Of a stretch of DNA of 24,494 nucleotides, positions 14,119 through 21,838 are shown piece by piece. Below the pieces are notes generated by a model. It did no database searches. It saw only the letters and a list, made by a program, of their open reading frames with translations, and was not told the origin of the DNA. Both the position numbers and the translations under genes were made by a program. Position 1 is the first letter of the stretch; each line of letters starts with the position of its first letter. The stretch lies in contig USDP01000005.1 in the NCBI GenBank assembly GCA_900553545.1, positions 1-24,494 on the forward strand. The letters are read 5' to 3'. Source of the stretch: an uncultured Eubacteriales bacterium. Lineage in GTDB: Bacteria; Bacillota; Clostridia; Oscillospirales; Oscillospiraceae.

Positions 14119-15861
14119 TTACGGTGCGAACTGGCTGTTATACAGCTTCGCATAGAAGCCGTTTTGCTTCAGCAGCTCGTCGTGCCTGCCCTGCTCGATG
14201 ATATGGCCGTTCTGCATGACCAAAATCACGTCCGCCTCGCGGATGGTAGACAGGCGATGCGCGACGATGAAGCTCGTGCGCCCCCGCATCATCGCGGCGA
14301 ACGCCTGCTGGATCTTCAGCTCGGTGCGCGTGTCGATGGAGCTGGTCGCCTCGTCCAAAATCAGCATCGGCGGCAGCGCCAGCATGAGCCGCGCGATGCA
14401 GAGCAGCTGCCGCTGCCCGGCGGAGAGTCCTGCGCTCGTGTCGGTCAGGGGCGTATCATAGCCCTGCGGCAGGCGCGTGATGAAGCCGTGGGCATGGGCG
14501 GCCTTCGCCGCGGCCTCGATCTCGGCCTCCGTGGCCTCCGGCCTTGCCAGCGCGATGTTCTCGCGCACCGTGCCGGTCTTGAGCCAGGTGTCCTGCAAGA
14601 CCATGCCGAAATTCTGCCGGAGGCTGTCGCGCGTGACACTGCGGACGTCGTGTCCGTCGACGGTGATCGCGCCGCCGTTCACGTCGTAAAAGCGCATGAG
14701 CAGATTGATGAGCGTCGTCTTGCCGCAGCCCGTCGGGCCGACGATGGCGACGCGCTCGCCCGGGCGGACGTCGAGGTTCACATCCTCGAGCAGCGGTGTC
14801 TGCGGCACGTAGCGGAACGCCACATGCTCCAGCGCGACGCGGCCCGTCACGTCCGTGAGCGTTTCCGCATCCGGTGCGTCGGGGATCTGCTCCGGCTCGT
14901 CCATGAGCGCGAAGACACGTCCAGCGCAGGCGACAGCGTTTTGCAGCTCGGTGACAACGCCGGAAATTTCGTTGAACGGCTTGGCGTACTGGTTGGCATA
15001 GCTGAGGAAAACCGTCAGGCCGCCGACCGTGATCGCGCCCGCGACAGCGGACATCGCGCCCGCGAGGCCGACACAAGCATAGACCACGCTGGTCACAAAG
15101 CGCGTGACCGGGTTCGTCAGCGAGGAGAAGAACGTCGCGCGGAGCGACGCGCGGCGCAGCGCCTCGTTCAGCGCGCCGAAGCGCGCCTCGGCGCGCGGCT
15201 CATAGCCGAATGCCTGCACGACCTTCTGCCCGTCGACCATTTCATTGAGGAAGGCCGTCTGCTCGCCGCGCGACTGCGACTGTTCGCGGAACATATTATA
15301 AGTGCGCGAGGCGATGAATTTTGCCGCAAAGAGGGACAGCGGCGTCAGCACGACGACGACGAGCGTGATCTTCCAGTTCAGATAGAACATGATGCCGAGC
15401 GTGCCGAGGATGGTGAGCACGCCGGTAAACAGCTGCGTGAAGCCCATGAGCAGGCCGTCGGCAAACTGGTCGACATCGGCGATCATGCGGCTGATGACGT
15501 CGCCGGAGGGATAGCTGTCGAGGTAAGAAAGCGGGAGCTTTTGCAGGTGGGCGAACGCCTCGGCGCGGGTATCGCGCGTGACGCAGAAGACGATGCGGTT
15601 GTTGACCACGTTCATCACCCACTGCGCCGCAGCGCCCAGCAGCGCGAGCACCGCGATCTCCAGCCCAATGGACGCGACCGCCGCGAATACAACCTGCCCC
15701 GGCCCGACGATGGCGTCGACCGCATTGCCGACGAGGATCGGGATATAGAGCGTGGCAGCGACGTTCCCCGCCGCGCAGAGCAGCGCGAGGATGATCCAGC
15801 CGGTATAGGGCTTCAGGTGCCGCAGGACGCGGCGGAGCGATTCGGAGGAATTGTTTTTCAT
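14119..15861 (-). CDS. ABC exporter half-transporter, canonical ATP site subunit
   Basis: This 580-residue protein has a type IV (ABC_membrane) exporter domain in residues about 20-310 with six hydrophobic segments, then a nucleotide-binding domain: Walker A GPTGCGKT (375-382), Q-loop VLQDTWL, signature LSAGQ (479-483), Walker B ILDEATSSID with catalytic Glu504, and switch His535 in VAHRLST. All ATP hydrolysis residues are present, although the signature has Ala in place of the first Gly. The ATG overlaps the stop of the upstream half-transporter (ATGA). The pair resembles heterodimeric multidrug or lipid exporters such as BmrCD, LmrCD and TM287/288. The substrate cannot be read from sequence. 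Confidence 0.95.
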   Translation of the reverse strand: MKNNSSESLRRVLRHLKPYTGWIILALLCAAGNVAATLYIPILVGNAVDAIVGPGQVVFAAVASIGLEIAVLALLGAAAQWVMNVVNNRIVFCVTRDTRAEAFAHLQKLPLSYLDSYPSGDVISRMIADVDQFADGLLMGFTQLFTGVLTILGTLGIMFYLNWKITLVVVVLTPLSLFAAKFIASRTYNMFREQSQSRGEQTAFLNEMVDGQKVVQAFGYEPRAEARFGALNEALRRASLRATFFSSLTNPVTRFVTSVVYACVGLAGAMSAVAGAITVGGLTVFLSYANQYAKPFNEISGVVTELQNAVACAGRVFALMDEPEQIPDAPDAETLTDVTGRVALEHVAFRYVPQTPLLEDVNLDVRPGERVAIVGPTGCGKTTLINLLMRFYDVNGGAITVDGHDVRSVTRDSLRQNFGMVLQDTWLKTGTVRENIALARPEATEAEIEAAAKAAHAHGFITRLPQGYDTPLTDTSAGLSAGQRQLLCIARLMLALPPMLILDEATSSIDTRTELKIQQAFAAMMRGRTSFIVAHRLSTIREADVILVMQNGHIIEQGRHDELLKQNGFYAKLYNSQFAP

Positions 15862-17585
15862 CGCGCATCCTCCTTTTTGAACTGAGAATCGTAGATCTCG
15901 CGGTAGACCGGGCAGGTTTCCAGCAGCTCGTCATGCGTCCCGCGGCCGACGAGGCGGCCCTCATCGAGGACGAGGATCTGGTCGGCAAAGCGGATGGACG
16001 CTGTGCGCTGCGAGATCAAAAACGTGGTGGGATGCCACGGCAGCGCGCGCAGCGCATGGCGCAGCGCGGCGTCGGTAGCGAAGTCGAGCGCGGAGGCGCT
16101 GTCGTCCAGGATCAGAATTTCCGGCTCTCGGGTCAGGGCGCGGGCGATGGTGAGCCGCTGGCGCTGGCCGCCGGAGAGGTTGCGTCCGCCAGCCTCGACC
16201 AGATAGTCCAGTCCGCCCTCCTTGCCCGCGACGATCTCGGCGGCCTGCGCCGTCTCGAGCGCCATGGCGAGCGTCTCGTTGGAGGCGCGTTCGTCGCCCC
16301 AGAGCAGGTTTTCGCGGATGGTGCCCCGGAAGAGCAGCGCCTTCTGCGGCACAAGGCCGAGCTTGGCGCGCAGCGCGGCGAGCGGATAGTCCCGCACGTC
16401 GATGCCGTTCACTGTGACGGAGCCTTCGTCCACGTCGTAGAAGCGGCCGATGAGGTTGGCGAGCATTGTCTTACCGGAGCCGGTGCCGCCGATGATGCCG
16501 ATGGTCTGGCCGCGCTTTGCGGTAAAATCGATGTCCGAGAGCGTCGGCACCTCGGCGCCGGGGCAGCGGAACGTCACATGGTGGAACGAGACGGCCTCGT
16601 CGGTGTCGACCGGCTGCGGCATGGCGTCCGGCGCGGAGAGGGACGGTTCCTGCTCCAGCAGCTGGCCGATGCGGCTGCCGCTGGCGACCGAGCGCGTGAT
16701 GTTCAGGATCAGGTTGGCGAACTTGATGAGTTCCACCAGAATCTGCGACATGTAGTTATAGAGCGCGATGACCTGCCCCTGCGTGAGTGCGCCGGAGTCG
16801 ACGCGCACCGCGCCGGTGCGCAGGATGGCGACGATGGCGAGGTTGACGATCACGTAGGTCAGCGGGTTCAGCAGCGCGGAGATGCGGCCGACGAATCGCT
16901 GCATGTGCGTAAGATCGGCGTTTTTCTCCGAAAACGCATCCGTCTCCCGGTTTTGCAGACGGAAGGCACGGATGACGCGGACGCCGTCGAGATTTTCGCG
17001 CGTCGCGCCGAGGACGCGGTCGAGCTTTTCCTGCACCCTGCGATAGAGCGGGATGCAGGCAAGCATGATCGCAAACACGACGGCAAACAGTGCCGGGATC
17101 GTCACGACGAAGACGAGCGCGGCCTTCGCATCGACGGTGAAGGCCATGACCATCGCGCCGAACACGACAAACGGCGAGCGCAGCAGGAGCCGCAGCGTGA
17201 GATTCAGGCCATTTTGCACCTGATTCATGTCGCTGGTGAGGCGCGTGAGGAGCGTCGGCGTACCGACCCGGTCGAGGTCGGCATAGCTGAGCGTCTGGAT
17301 GTGGGCAAAGAGCGCCTCGCGCAGGCTGGCGGTGAAGCCGGTGGCCGCGCGGGCGGCGAAATACTGCGCCGTGACCGAGCACAAAAGACCCAGTAACCCA
17401 AGGCCGATCATCCAGCCGCAGCGGGAGAGGATATAGCCCTTGTCGCCGTTTGCGACGCCGACGTCGATAATGCTCGCGACAATGAGTGGGATCAGCAGCT
17501 CGAGCAGGGCCTCGGTCAGCTTGAACAGCGGCGCGAGGATGCTGTCGCGGGTATGGGGCTTGAGATAGACGAGAATACGCTTCAT
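15858..17585 (-). CDS. ABC exporter half-transporter, degenerate ATP site subunit
   Basis: This 575-residue exporter half has six hydrophobic segments (residues about 15-300) and a nucleotide-binding domain with Walker A GGTGSGKT (366-373), signature LSGGQ (470-474) and Walker B LILDDSASALD. The catalytic Glu position is Asp495 and the switch His position is Gln526 (LISQRTAS), the two changes that define the non-hydrolysing site in heterodimeric exporters. Its partner has the deviating LSAGQ that would complete this site, so the defects sit together. The longer frame from 17720 is rejected: ATG 17585 has GGGGAG seven bases upstream and gives the usual short N-terminus MKRILVYLKPH. First gene of a two-gene operon. 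Confidence 0.95.
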   Translation of the reverse strand: MKRILVYLKPHTRDSILAPLFKLTEALLELLIPLIVASIIDVGVANGDKGYILSRCGWMIGLGLLGLLCSVTAQYFAARAATGFTASLREALFAHIQTLSYADLDRVGTPTLLTRLTSDMNQVQNGLNLTLRLLLRSPFVVFGAMVMAFTVDAKAALVFVVTIPALFAVVFAIMLACIPLYRRVQEKLDRVLGATRENLDGVRVIRAFRLQNRETDAFSEKNADLTHMQRFVGRISALLNPLTYVIVNLAIVAILRTGAVRVDSGALTQGQVIALYNYMSQILVELIKFANLILNITRSVASGSRIGQLLEQEPSLSAPDAMPQPVDTDEAVSFHHVTFRCPGAEVPTLSDIDFTAKRGQTIGIIGGTGSGKTMLANLIGRFYDVDEGSVTVNGIDVRDYPLAALRAKLGLVPQKALLFRGTIRENLLWGDERASNETLAMALETAQAAEIVAGKEGGLDYLVEAGGRNLSGGQRQRLTIARALTREPEILILDDSASALDFATDAALRHALRALPWHPTTFLISQRTASIRFADQILVLDEGRLVGRGTHDELLETCPVYREIYDSQFKKEDAR

Positions 17586-17679
17586 GGCATTACTCCCCGT
17601 TGGCGGCAGCACCGCATTTCTGAATCTCTTGTGCAAATTGTGCGGCGATGCCCTGAATTTTACTGACAGTGTACAGTGT

Positions 17680-17708
17680 ATTATACCATATTCTTTCCGC
17701 GTTTTCCA
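17680..17708 (-). promoter_or_regulatory. Promoter of the ABC exporter operon
   Basis: On the minus strand TGGAAA (17708-17703, 4/6 match to the -35 consensus), a 17-base spacer and perfect TATAAT (17685-17680) with extended TGG. Just downstream, over the predicted start, the 7-mer ACACTGT is tandemly repeated, a possible regulator site. The untranslated leader is about 90 bases. Confidence 0.75.
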
Positions 17709-17800
17709 GCCGGGACGCAAAAAAGCGGGCTGCGGCGCGGAAAATGGCGCGCATTTGGGGCGGAATGGGCGGATTTTTCCAGCGCATGCGGCGCGGAGAG

Positions 17801-17829
17801 TTGCATTTTGCGCGGGACTGTGGTATTTT
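17801..17829 (+). promoter_or_regulatory. Possible promoter of the DUF2207 gene
   Basis: TTGCAT (17801-17806), a 17-base spacer and TATTTT (17824-17829) preceded by TGG as an extended -10. The -35 is weak. The remaining gap to the divergent ABC promoter (17709-17800) shows no clear structure. Confidence 0.45.
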
Positions 17830-17856
17830 ATCCATGATTGCAGAATTTTTTATGAG

Positions 17857-19521
17857 GTGAGTATCATCAAACGTTTTTTGCTGCTGCTGTTTTTGCTGCT
17901 GGCGCTGACGACCGGGGCGGCCGCCGCCGGGACGATCACCGATCTGCGGACGGACTGTCTCGTCGCGGGCAACGGATCGTGCCAGGTGACGCAGACGGTG
18001 ACGATCGAGTTCACCGGCATTGAACAGAGCCTGACCATCCCGCTCGGCGCGAATGCGAAGCGCGCGTCCATCGCGGGCTATCGCGCGCAGAAAACCGTCG
18101 AGGACGGGTATACGCTGTTCCAGCTGAAGGACGACGCCGGATTCGCCGGGAGCCGGACGTTCACCGTCACCTATACGCTCTCCGGCCTTGTGACTGAGAC
18201 GGACGGCGAACAGACGCTGAACCTGCCGCTGCTGTGCCCGAAGTGGGACTATCCGATCGAGCATTTCTCCTTCACGGTGACGATGCCGAAGGACATCGAG
18301 ACCGTGCCGGGCTTTTCCAGCGGCTATTATGGCGACGTCATTGAGGACTATATGACTGCCGCGCGGCAGGGGGCCGTCCTGCTCGGCGATCTCGACACCG
18401 CGCTCAAGGATCACGAATCGCTGACGATGACGCTTGCGCTCGGGCCGCGCTATTTTACCGGGACGTATTCCGGCTGGTCGGCCAACTGGGTGGCAGCGGC
18501 GTTCTGCATTTTGTTTGCGGTGCTGGCGCTGGGCTACTGGTTCCTCACGCTGCGCAGTCCGCGGCTGTCGGTCTCGTCGCGGTCGCTGCCGCCGGACTCG
18601 GCGCTGCCGTGCGATCTGCCATTTCTGCTGGCGGGTGCGAAGCCGGACTTCAACATGCTGCTCTGCCACTGGGCGTCGCTCGGCTATCTGTCCATCGCCG
18701 TCGATCCGCAGGGGCACGTTTCGCTGCTGCGGCACATGTACATGGGCAACGAGCGGCGGGGTCTCGAGTGCAAGCTCTTTGCCGCGCTCTTTGCCAGGGC
18801 CGACCGCTGCGACGGCGCGAGCATTCATTATAAAAATACCGCCAAAAGCGCCGCTGGGGCGCTGGCCCGGTTTTGGGGCCGTAGGCTCTATGAGCGGGGG
18901 AGCGGGAATGTGCTGGTAATGCGGGCGCTGGCGGCGCTCTGCTCCGGCGTGGCCTTGCTGTCGGCGGCGAGCTTTCTGCTGCCGGTGCTGCCGCTGCGGT
19001 GGCTGGTGCTGGCGCTCTGCTTTGTGCTCGGCGCGGCGATGAGCGCTTGCGTGCAGCTGGCGGCGATCCGTTGGTATCTGCGGCACGTGCCGGTGCTGGC
19101 GCTTGGCGGCGTGTGCGCCGTGGCGATGCTGGTGCTGGGCAACCTCAGCGGGACGTTCCCGCTGATGCTGCTGGCCGCGGCGCTCAGCGCACTGACCGGT
19201 GTGCTCACGCGGCACGGCGGACAGCGGAGCCGCGCGGGCGGACGGCTGCTGGGGCAGGTTTTGGGATTCCGGCAGTTTTTGCGGCGCGTGACGCCGTCGC
19301 ACCTGCTGATGCGCTTACAGCGCGACCCGCAGTATTTTTACCGGACGCTGCCCTATGCAGAGGCGATGGGCCTCGGCGCGATGTTCGCCCGGAAATTCGG
19401 CGACACGGAGCTGGACCCCTGCGAATGGTACAATGAGCCGAACCTGCCGCGCACGGCGGAGGGCTTCTATGAGAAGCTGAAGGAGACGCTGGCGCTGCTG
19501 AATCTTTCGATTCAGTGCTGA
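17857..19521 (+). CDS. DUF2207-type predicted membrane protein
   Basis: This roughly 554-residue protein begins with a hydrophobic signal segment (KRFLLLLFLLLALTTGAAAA), followed by an extracytoplasmic beta-rich domain of about 180 residues, a membrane span near 210-231, a cytoplasmic stretch (LPPDSALPCDLPFLLAGAKPD), and two further hydrophobic blocks near 351-400 and 409-450. The C-terminal QRDPQYFYRTLPYAEAMGLG and FARKFGDTELDPCEWY resemble the closing segment of DUF2207/COG4907 proteins, whose function is unknown. The start is uncertain: the open frame extends to 17584; GTG 17857 has almost no ribosome-site spacing, whereas GAGGTGA (17854-17860) is ideally placed for a non-ATG start at 17866 or the TTG at 17878. 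Divergent from the ABC operon and followed by hairpins, so probably monocistronic. Confidence 0.8.
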   Translation: MSIIKRFLLLLFLLLALTTGAAAAGTITDLRTDCLVAGNGSCQVTQTVTIEFTGIEQSLTIPLGANAKRASIAGYRAQKTVEDGYTLFQLKDDAGFAGSRTFTVTYTLSGLVTETDGEQTLNLPLLCPKWDYPIEHFSFTVTMPKDIETVPGFSSGYYGDVIEDYMTAARQGAVLLGDLDTALKDHESLTMTLALGPRYFTGTYSGWSANWVAAAFCILFAVLALGYWFLTLRSPRLSVSSRSLPPDSALPCDLPFLLAGAKPDFNMLLCHWASLGYLSIAVDPQGHVSLLRHMYMGNERRGLECKLFAALFARADRCDGASIHYKNTAKSAAGALARFWGRRLYERGSGNVLVMRALAALCSGVALLSAASFLLPVLPLRWLVLALCFVLGAAMSACVQLAAIRWYLRHVPVLALGGVCAVAMLVLGNLSGTFPLMLLAAALSALTGVLTRHGGQRSRAGGRLLGQVLGFRQFLRRVTPSHLLMRLQRDPQYFYRTLPYAEAMGLGAMFARKFGDTELDPCEWYNEPNLPRTAEGFYEKLKETLALLNLSIQC

Positions 19522-19531
19522 CGCTCCCCCA

Positions 19532-19571
19532 GTCATGCTTCGCATGACAGCCCCCTCTTGGTAGAGGGGGC
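19532..19571. terminator. Tandem hairpins after the DUF2207 gene
   Basis: GTCATGC/GCATGAC (19532-19548, TTC loop) is followed by GCCCCCTCT/AGAGGGGGC (19550-19571, TGGT loop), beginning ten bases after the stop. No T-run follows, so termination is uncertain; the adjoining CCTTCCGCTGCGGCGGG is shared with the repeat at 14066-14100. Confidence 0.5.
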
Positions 19572-19573
19572 CT

Positions 19574-19632
19574 TCCGCTGCGGCGGGATTTGGGCGGACA
19601 GAGTCGTCCGCCCCTACAAAGTGCGGCGAAAA
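19574..19632. repeat. Dispersed hairpin repeat, copy B
   Basis: It contains TTCCGCTGCGGCGGG (inverse match to 14066-14080), then GGGCGGAC/GTCCGCCC (19592-19613, 6-base loop) and CCTACAAAGTGCGGCG. The last block recurs as CCTACAAAGTGCTGCG at 24456-24471, beside another GGGGCGGACGAC. Confidence 0.75.
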
Positions 19633-19675
19633 ATTGGGCAAGATAGAATGACTATGAGAATTACAGGTGAACGAT

Positions 19676-20740
19676 ATGTACGAGATCATCACGAAGGAGC
19701 AAATCCCGGAATATGAGGCGTTTGTCCAGTCGCATCCGAAGGGCAACTTCGCCCAGAGCTGGCTCTGGAGCAAGCAGAAGCCCATGTGGGACTGGGACGC
19801 CGTCGCCGTGCGCGGTGAAGATGGCAAAATCAAAGGGACGATGGCGCTGATGACGCGGAAGGTGCCCGGCATTGGCCGGACGCTGATGTACGGCTGCCGC
19901 GCGCCGGTCTGCGACCTCGACGACCGGGAGACGTTCGCGCAGCTGTTGGAGGGCGCGAAGGCCCTTGCGAAGCAGAAAAAGGCTTACGTCATCAAGATCG
20001 ACCCGGACGTGCCCTCGTCCGACACGGCCTTTGCCGAGATGCTGAGGAGCTTCGGCTTCCGGGGCAAGGAGGGCGGCAAAAACTTCGAGGCCATCCAGCC
20101 GCGCTACGTCTTCCGCCTGAACATTGCGGGCAAGACCGAGGATGAGATCATGGCGGGGTTCCACCAGAAGTGGCGCTACAACATCCGCCTCGCTGCGCGC
20201 AAGGGCGTGACGGTGAAGGTCTGCGGGAAGGAAATGGTGCCCGCGTTCGCCGAACTCATGCTGACGACCGGCGTGCGCGACGGCTTCGTCACGCGAAAGC
20301 CCGAATATTTCTCCGCGATGCTCGACAACCTTGGCGAGCACGCGCGGCTCTATATGGCGTTTGACCCCGAGGGGACGCCGATTGCAGGCACGCTCGCGAT
20401 CTGGTACGGCGACAAGGTCTGGTATCTGTACGGCGCGTCGAGCAACGAGCACAGGAATCTGATGCCGAACTATCTGCTGCAATGGAGCATGATCCAGTGG
20501 GCCGTGGAAAAGGGCTGCCGGATGTATGATTTCCGCGGCGTGAGCGGCGACGTGTCGGAGGACAATCCGCTCTACGGCCTGTTCCGCTTCAAGCAGGGCT
20601 TCGGCGGCGACTTCACCGAGTTCGTCGGCGAGATGGACCTCGTGCTCAGCCCCGCGGTCTACTGGGCTGTGGAGCACGGGACGAGCATCTTCAAAGAGCT
20701 GCGCAAGCGGGTCTACCTGATCAAAAACCGGGGCAAATAA
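19676..20740 (+). CDS. FemABX-family peptidoglycan branch-forming aminoacyltransferase
   Basis: This 354-residue protein belongs to the tRNA-dependent aminoacyl-ligases that add branch amino acids to lipid II or its precursor. Visible family features are NFAQSWLWSKQK near residue 24, the double GNAT-like fold with RYVFRLNIAGKTEDEIMAGFHQKWRYNIRLAARKGV in the centre, YLYGASSNEHRNLMPNYLLQW, and MYDFRGVSGD plus LYGLFRFKQGFGGDFTEFVGE near the end. The length fits single-chain FemX types lacking the coiled-coil arm of S. aureus FemA. ATG 19676 is chosen over GTG 19667 because CAGGTGA lies five bases upstream of it. It is followed by a racemase-family gene after 12 bases. The donor amino acid cannot be read from sequence. 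Confidence 0.92.
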   Translation: MYEIITKEQIPEYEAFVQSHPKGNFAQSWLWSKQKPMWDWDAVAVRGEDGKIKGTMALMTRKVPGIGRTLMYGCRAPVCDLDDRETFAQLLEGAKALAKQKKAYVIKIDPDVPSSDTAFAEMLRSFGFRGKEGGKNFEAIQPRYVFRLNIAGKTEDEIMAGFHQKWRYNIRLAARKGVTVKVCGKEMVPAFAELMLTTGVRDGFVTRKPEYFSAMLDNLGEHARLYMAFDPEGTPIAGTLAIWYGDKVWYLYGASSNEHRNLMPNYLLQWSMIQWAVEKGCRMYDFRGVSGDVSEDNPLYGLFRFKQGFGGDFTEFVGEMDLVLSPAVYWAVEHGTSIFKELRKRVYLIKNRGK

Positions 20741-20752
20741 CGGAGGCTGCGT

Positions 20753-21838
20753 ATGAAACGCTATCTGGTCGAGCGCGAGCTGATTCAAAACAACATTCAG
20801 GTACTCCAGAAAAAGGCGGGCAGCGCCGTGATCTGGGCCGTGCTGAAGGGCAACGGCTATGGACTCGGTCTGCTGCCGATGGCGGAGACCTGCCGCGCGG
20901 CAGGTCTCGATCACTTTGCGGTGACGGAGATCGCCGAGGCCCGCGCGCTGCGCGAGGGCGGCTTTGAAACGGAGCCGATTTTGATGCTCCAGCCGACGGC
21001 GGACGCCGACGAGATCACCGCGCTTTTGCCGCTGCACGTGATTTTCACGATCTCGAGCACAGAGGACGCCTCCGTCCTCGCGGGCCTCGCGGCCCAGGCG
21101 GGCGTGACCGCCGAGGCGCACATCAAGATCGACACCGGCATGGGCCGCTACGGCTTTTTGCCGGAGGAGATGGAGAAGATCACGCCGGTCTATCATTATA
21201 TGGACACCATCCATGTGACCGGGATCTATACGCATCTGCACTCGGCGTTCTGCGACAAGAAAGCCACAAAGGCGCAGATCGAATCGTTCAACCGCGTGCT
21301 CGCCGCGCTGCGCGAGGCGGGCATTGAACCGGGGATGGCGCATATTCTCAATTCCTCCGGCGTGCTGCATTTTTCGGGCGCGGCGATGGACGCCGTGCGC
21401 GTCGGCTCGGCCTTGCTTGGCCGCGTCCACGGCGGGCATGGGCTGAAGCGCGTCGGGTACTGCGAGACGCAGGTGGAAGAGCTGAAATGGCTGCCCAAGG
21501 GGCACACGACAGGATATGGCGCGGGATGGAAGGCGAAGCGGCCGACGCGCGTCGCGATCTTGCCCGTCGGCTGGTACAACGGATTTGGCTGCGAGATGGG
21601 CAACGATCTGTTCCGCTTCCGCGACTGTCTGCGGCGCATCGCCGCAAGCCTGCGCGTGATGCTCTTCGGGAAAGCCTATTATGTGACGATCAACGGCAAG
21701 CGCTGCAAGGTGCTCGGCCATATCGGGATGCTGCACACGGCGGCAGACGTCAGCGGCATCCAGTGCTCGCTGGGCGACATGGTGCGCGTGGAGATCAATC
21801 CGCTGATGCAGAAGGGGATGGACGTGGAATGGCGGTAA
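20753..21838 (+). CDS. Alanine racemase family protein, divergent
   Basis: This 361-residue PLP enzyme has the fold-type III racemase layout. VLKGNGYGLG holds Lys32 (usual KANAYG), KIDTGMGRYGF holds Arg132, AVRVGSALLGRV holds Arg216, and TTGYGAGWKAKRPTRVAILPVGW holds the opposite-face catalytic Tyr255. YYVTINGKRCKVLGHIGM is the C-terminal barrel strand. The substrate-pocket segment that normally reads SMDM is GMLHT, so the usual Met-Asp pair is replaced. Racemisation of L/D-alanine is the default expectation, but serine or another amino acid is possible. Good CGGAGG site; 12 bases after the FemX-like gene and overlapping mnmE by ten bases. Confidence 0.88.
   Translation: MKRYLVERELIQNNIQVLQKKAGSAVIWAVLKGNGYGLGLLPMAETCRAAGLDHFAVTEIAEARALREGGFETEPILMLQPTADADEITALLPLHVIFTISSTEDASVLAGLAAQAGVTAEAHIKIDTGMGRYGFLPEEMEKITPVYHYMDTIHVTGIYTHLHSAFCDKKATKAQIESFNRVLAALREAGIEPGMAHILNSSGVLHFSGAAMDAVRVGSALLGRVHGGHGLKRVGYCETQVEELKWLPKGHTTGYGAGWKAKRPTRVAILPVGWYNGFGCEMGNDLFRFRDCLRRIAASLRVMLFGKAYYVTINGKRCKVLGHIGMLHTAADVSGIQCSLGDMVRVEINPLMQKGMDVEWR

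Noticed and set aside
14164..17396. Long plus-strand frames opposite the ABC exporter genes
   Set aside because: Arg/Asp/His-rich shadows of two well-defined transporters; no recognisable fold or start signals.
17590..19302. Open frame of 570 codons on the minus strand
   Set aside because: Antisense to the DUF2207 gene, with a low-complexity Arg/Gln/His composition and no domain.
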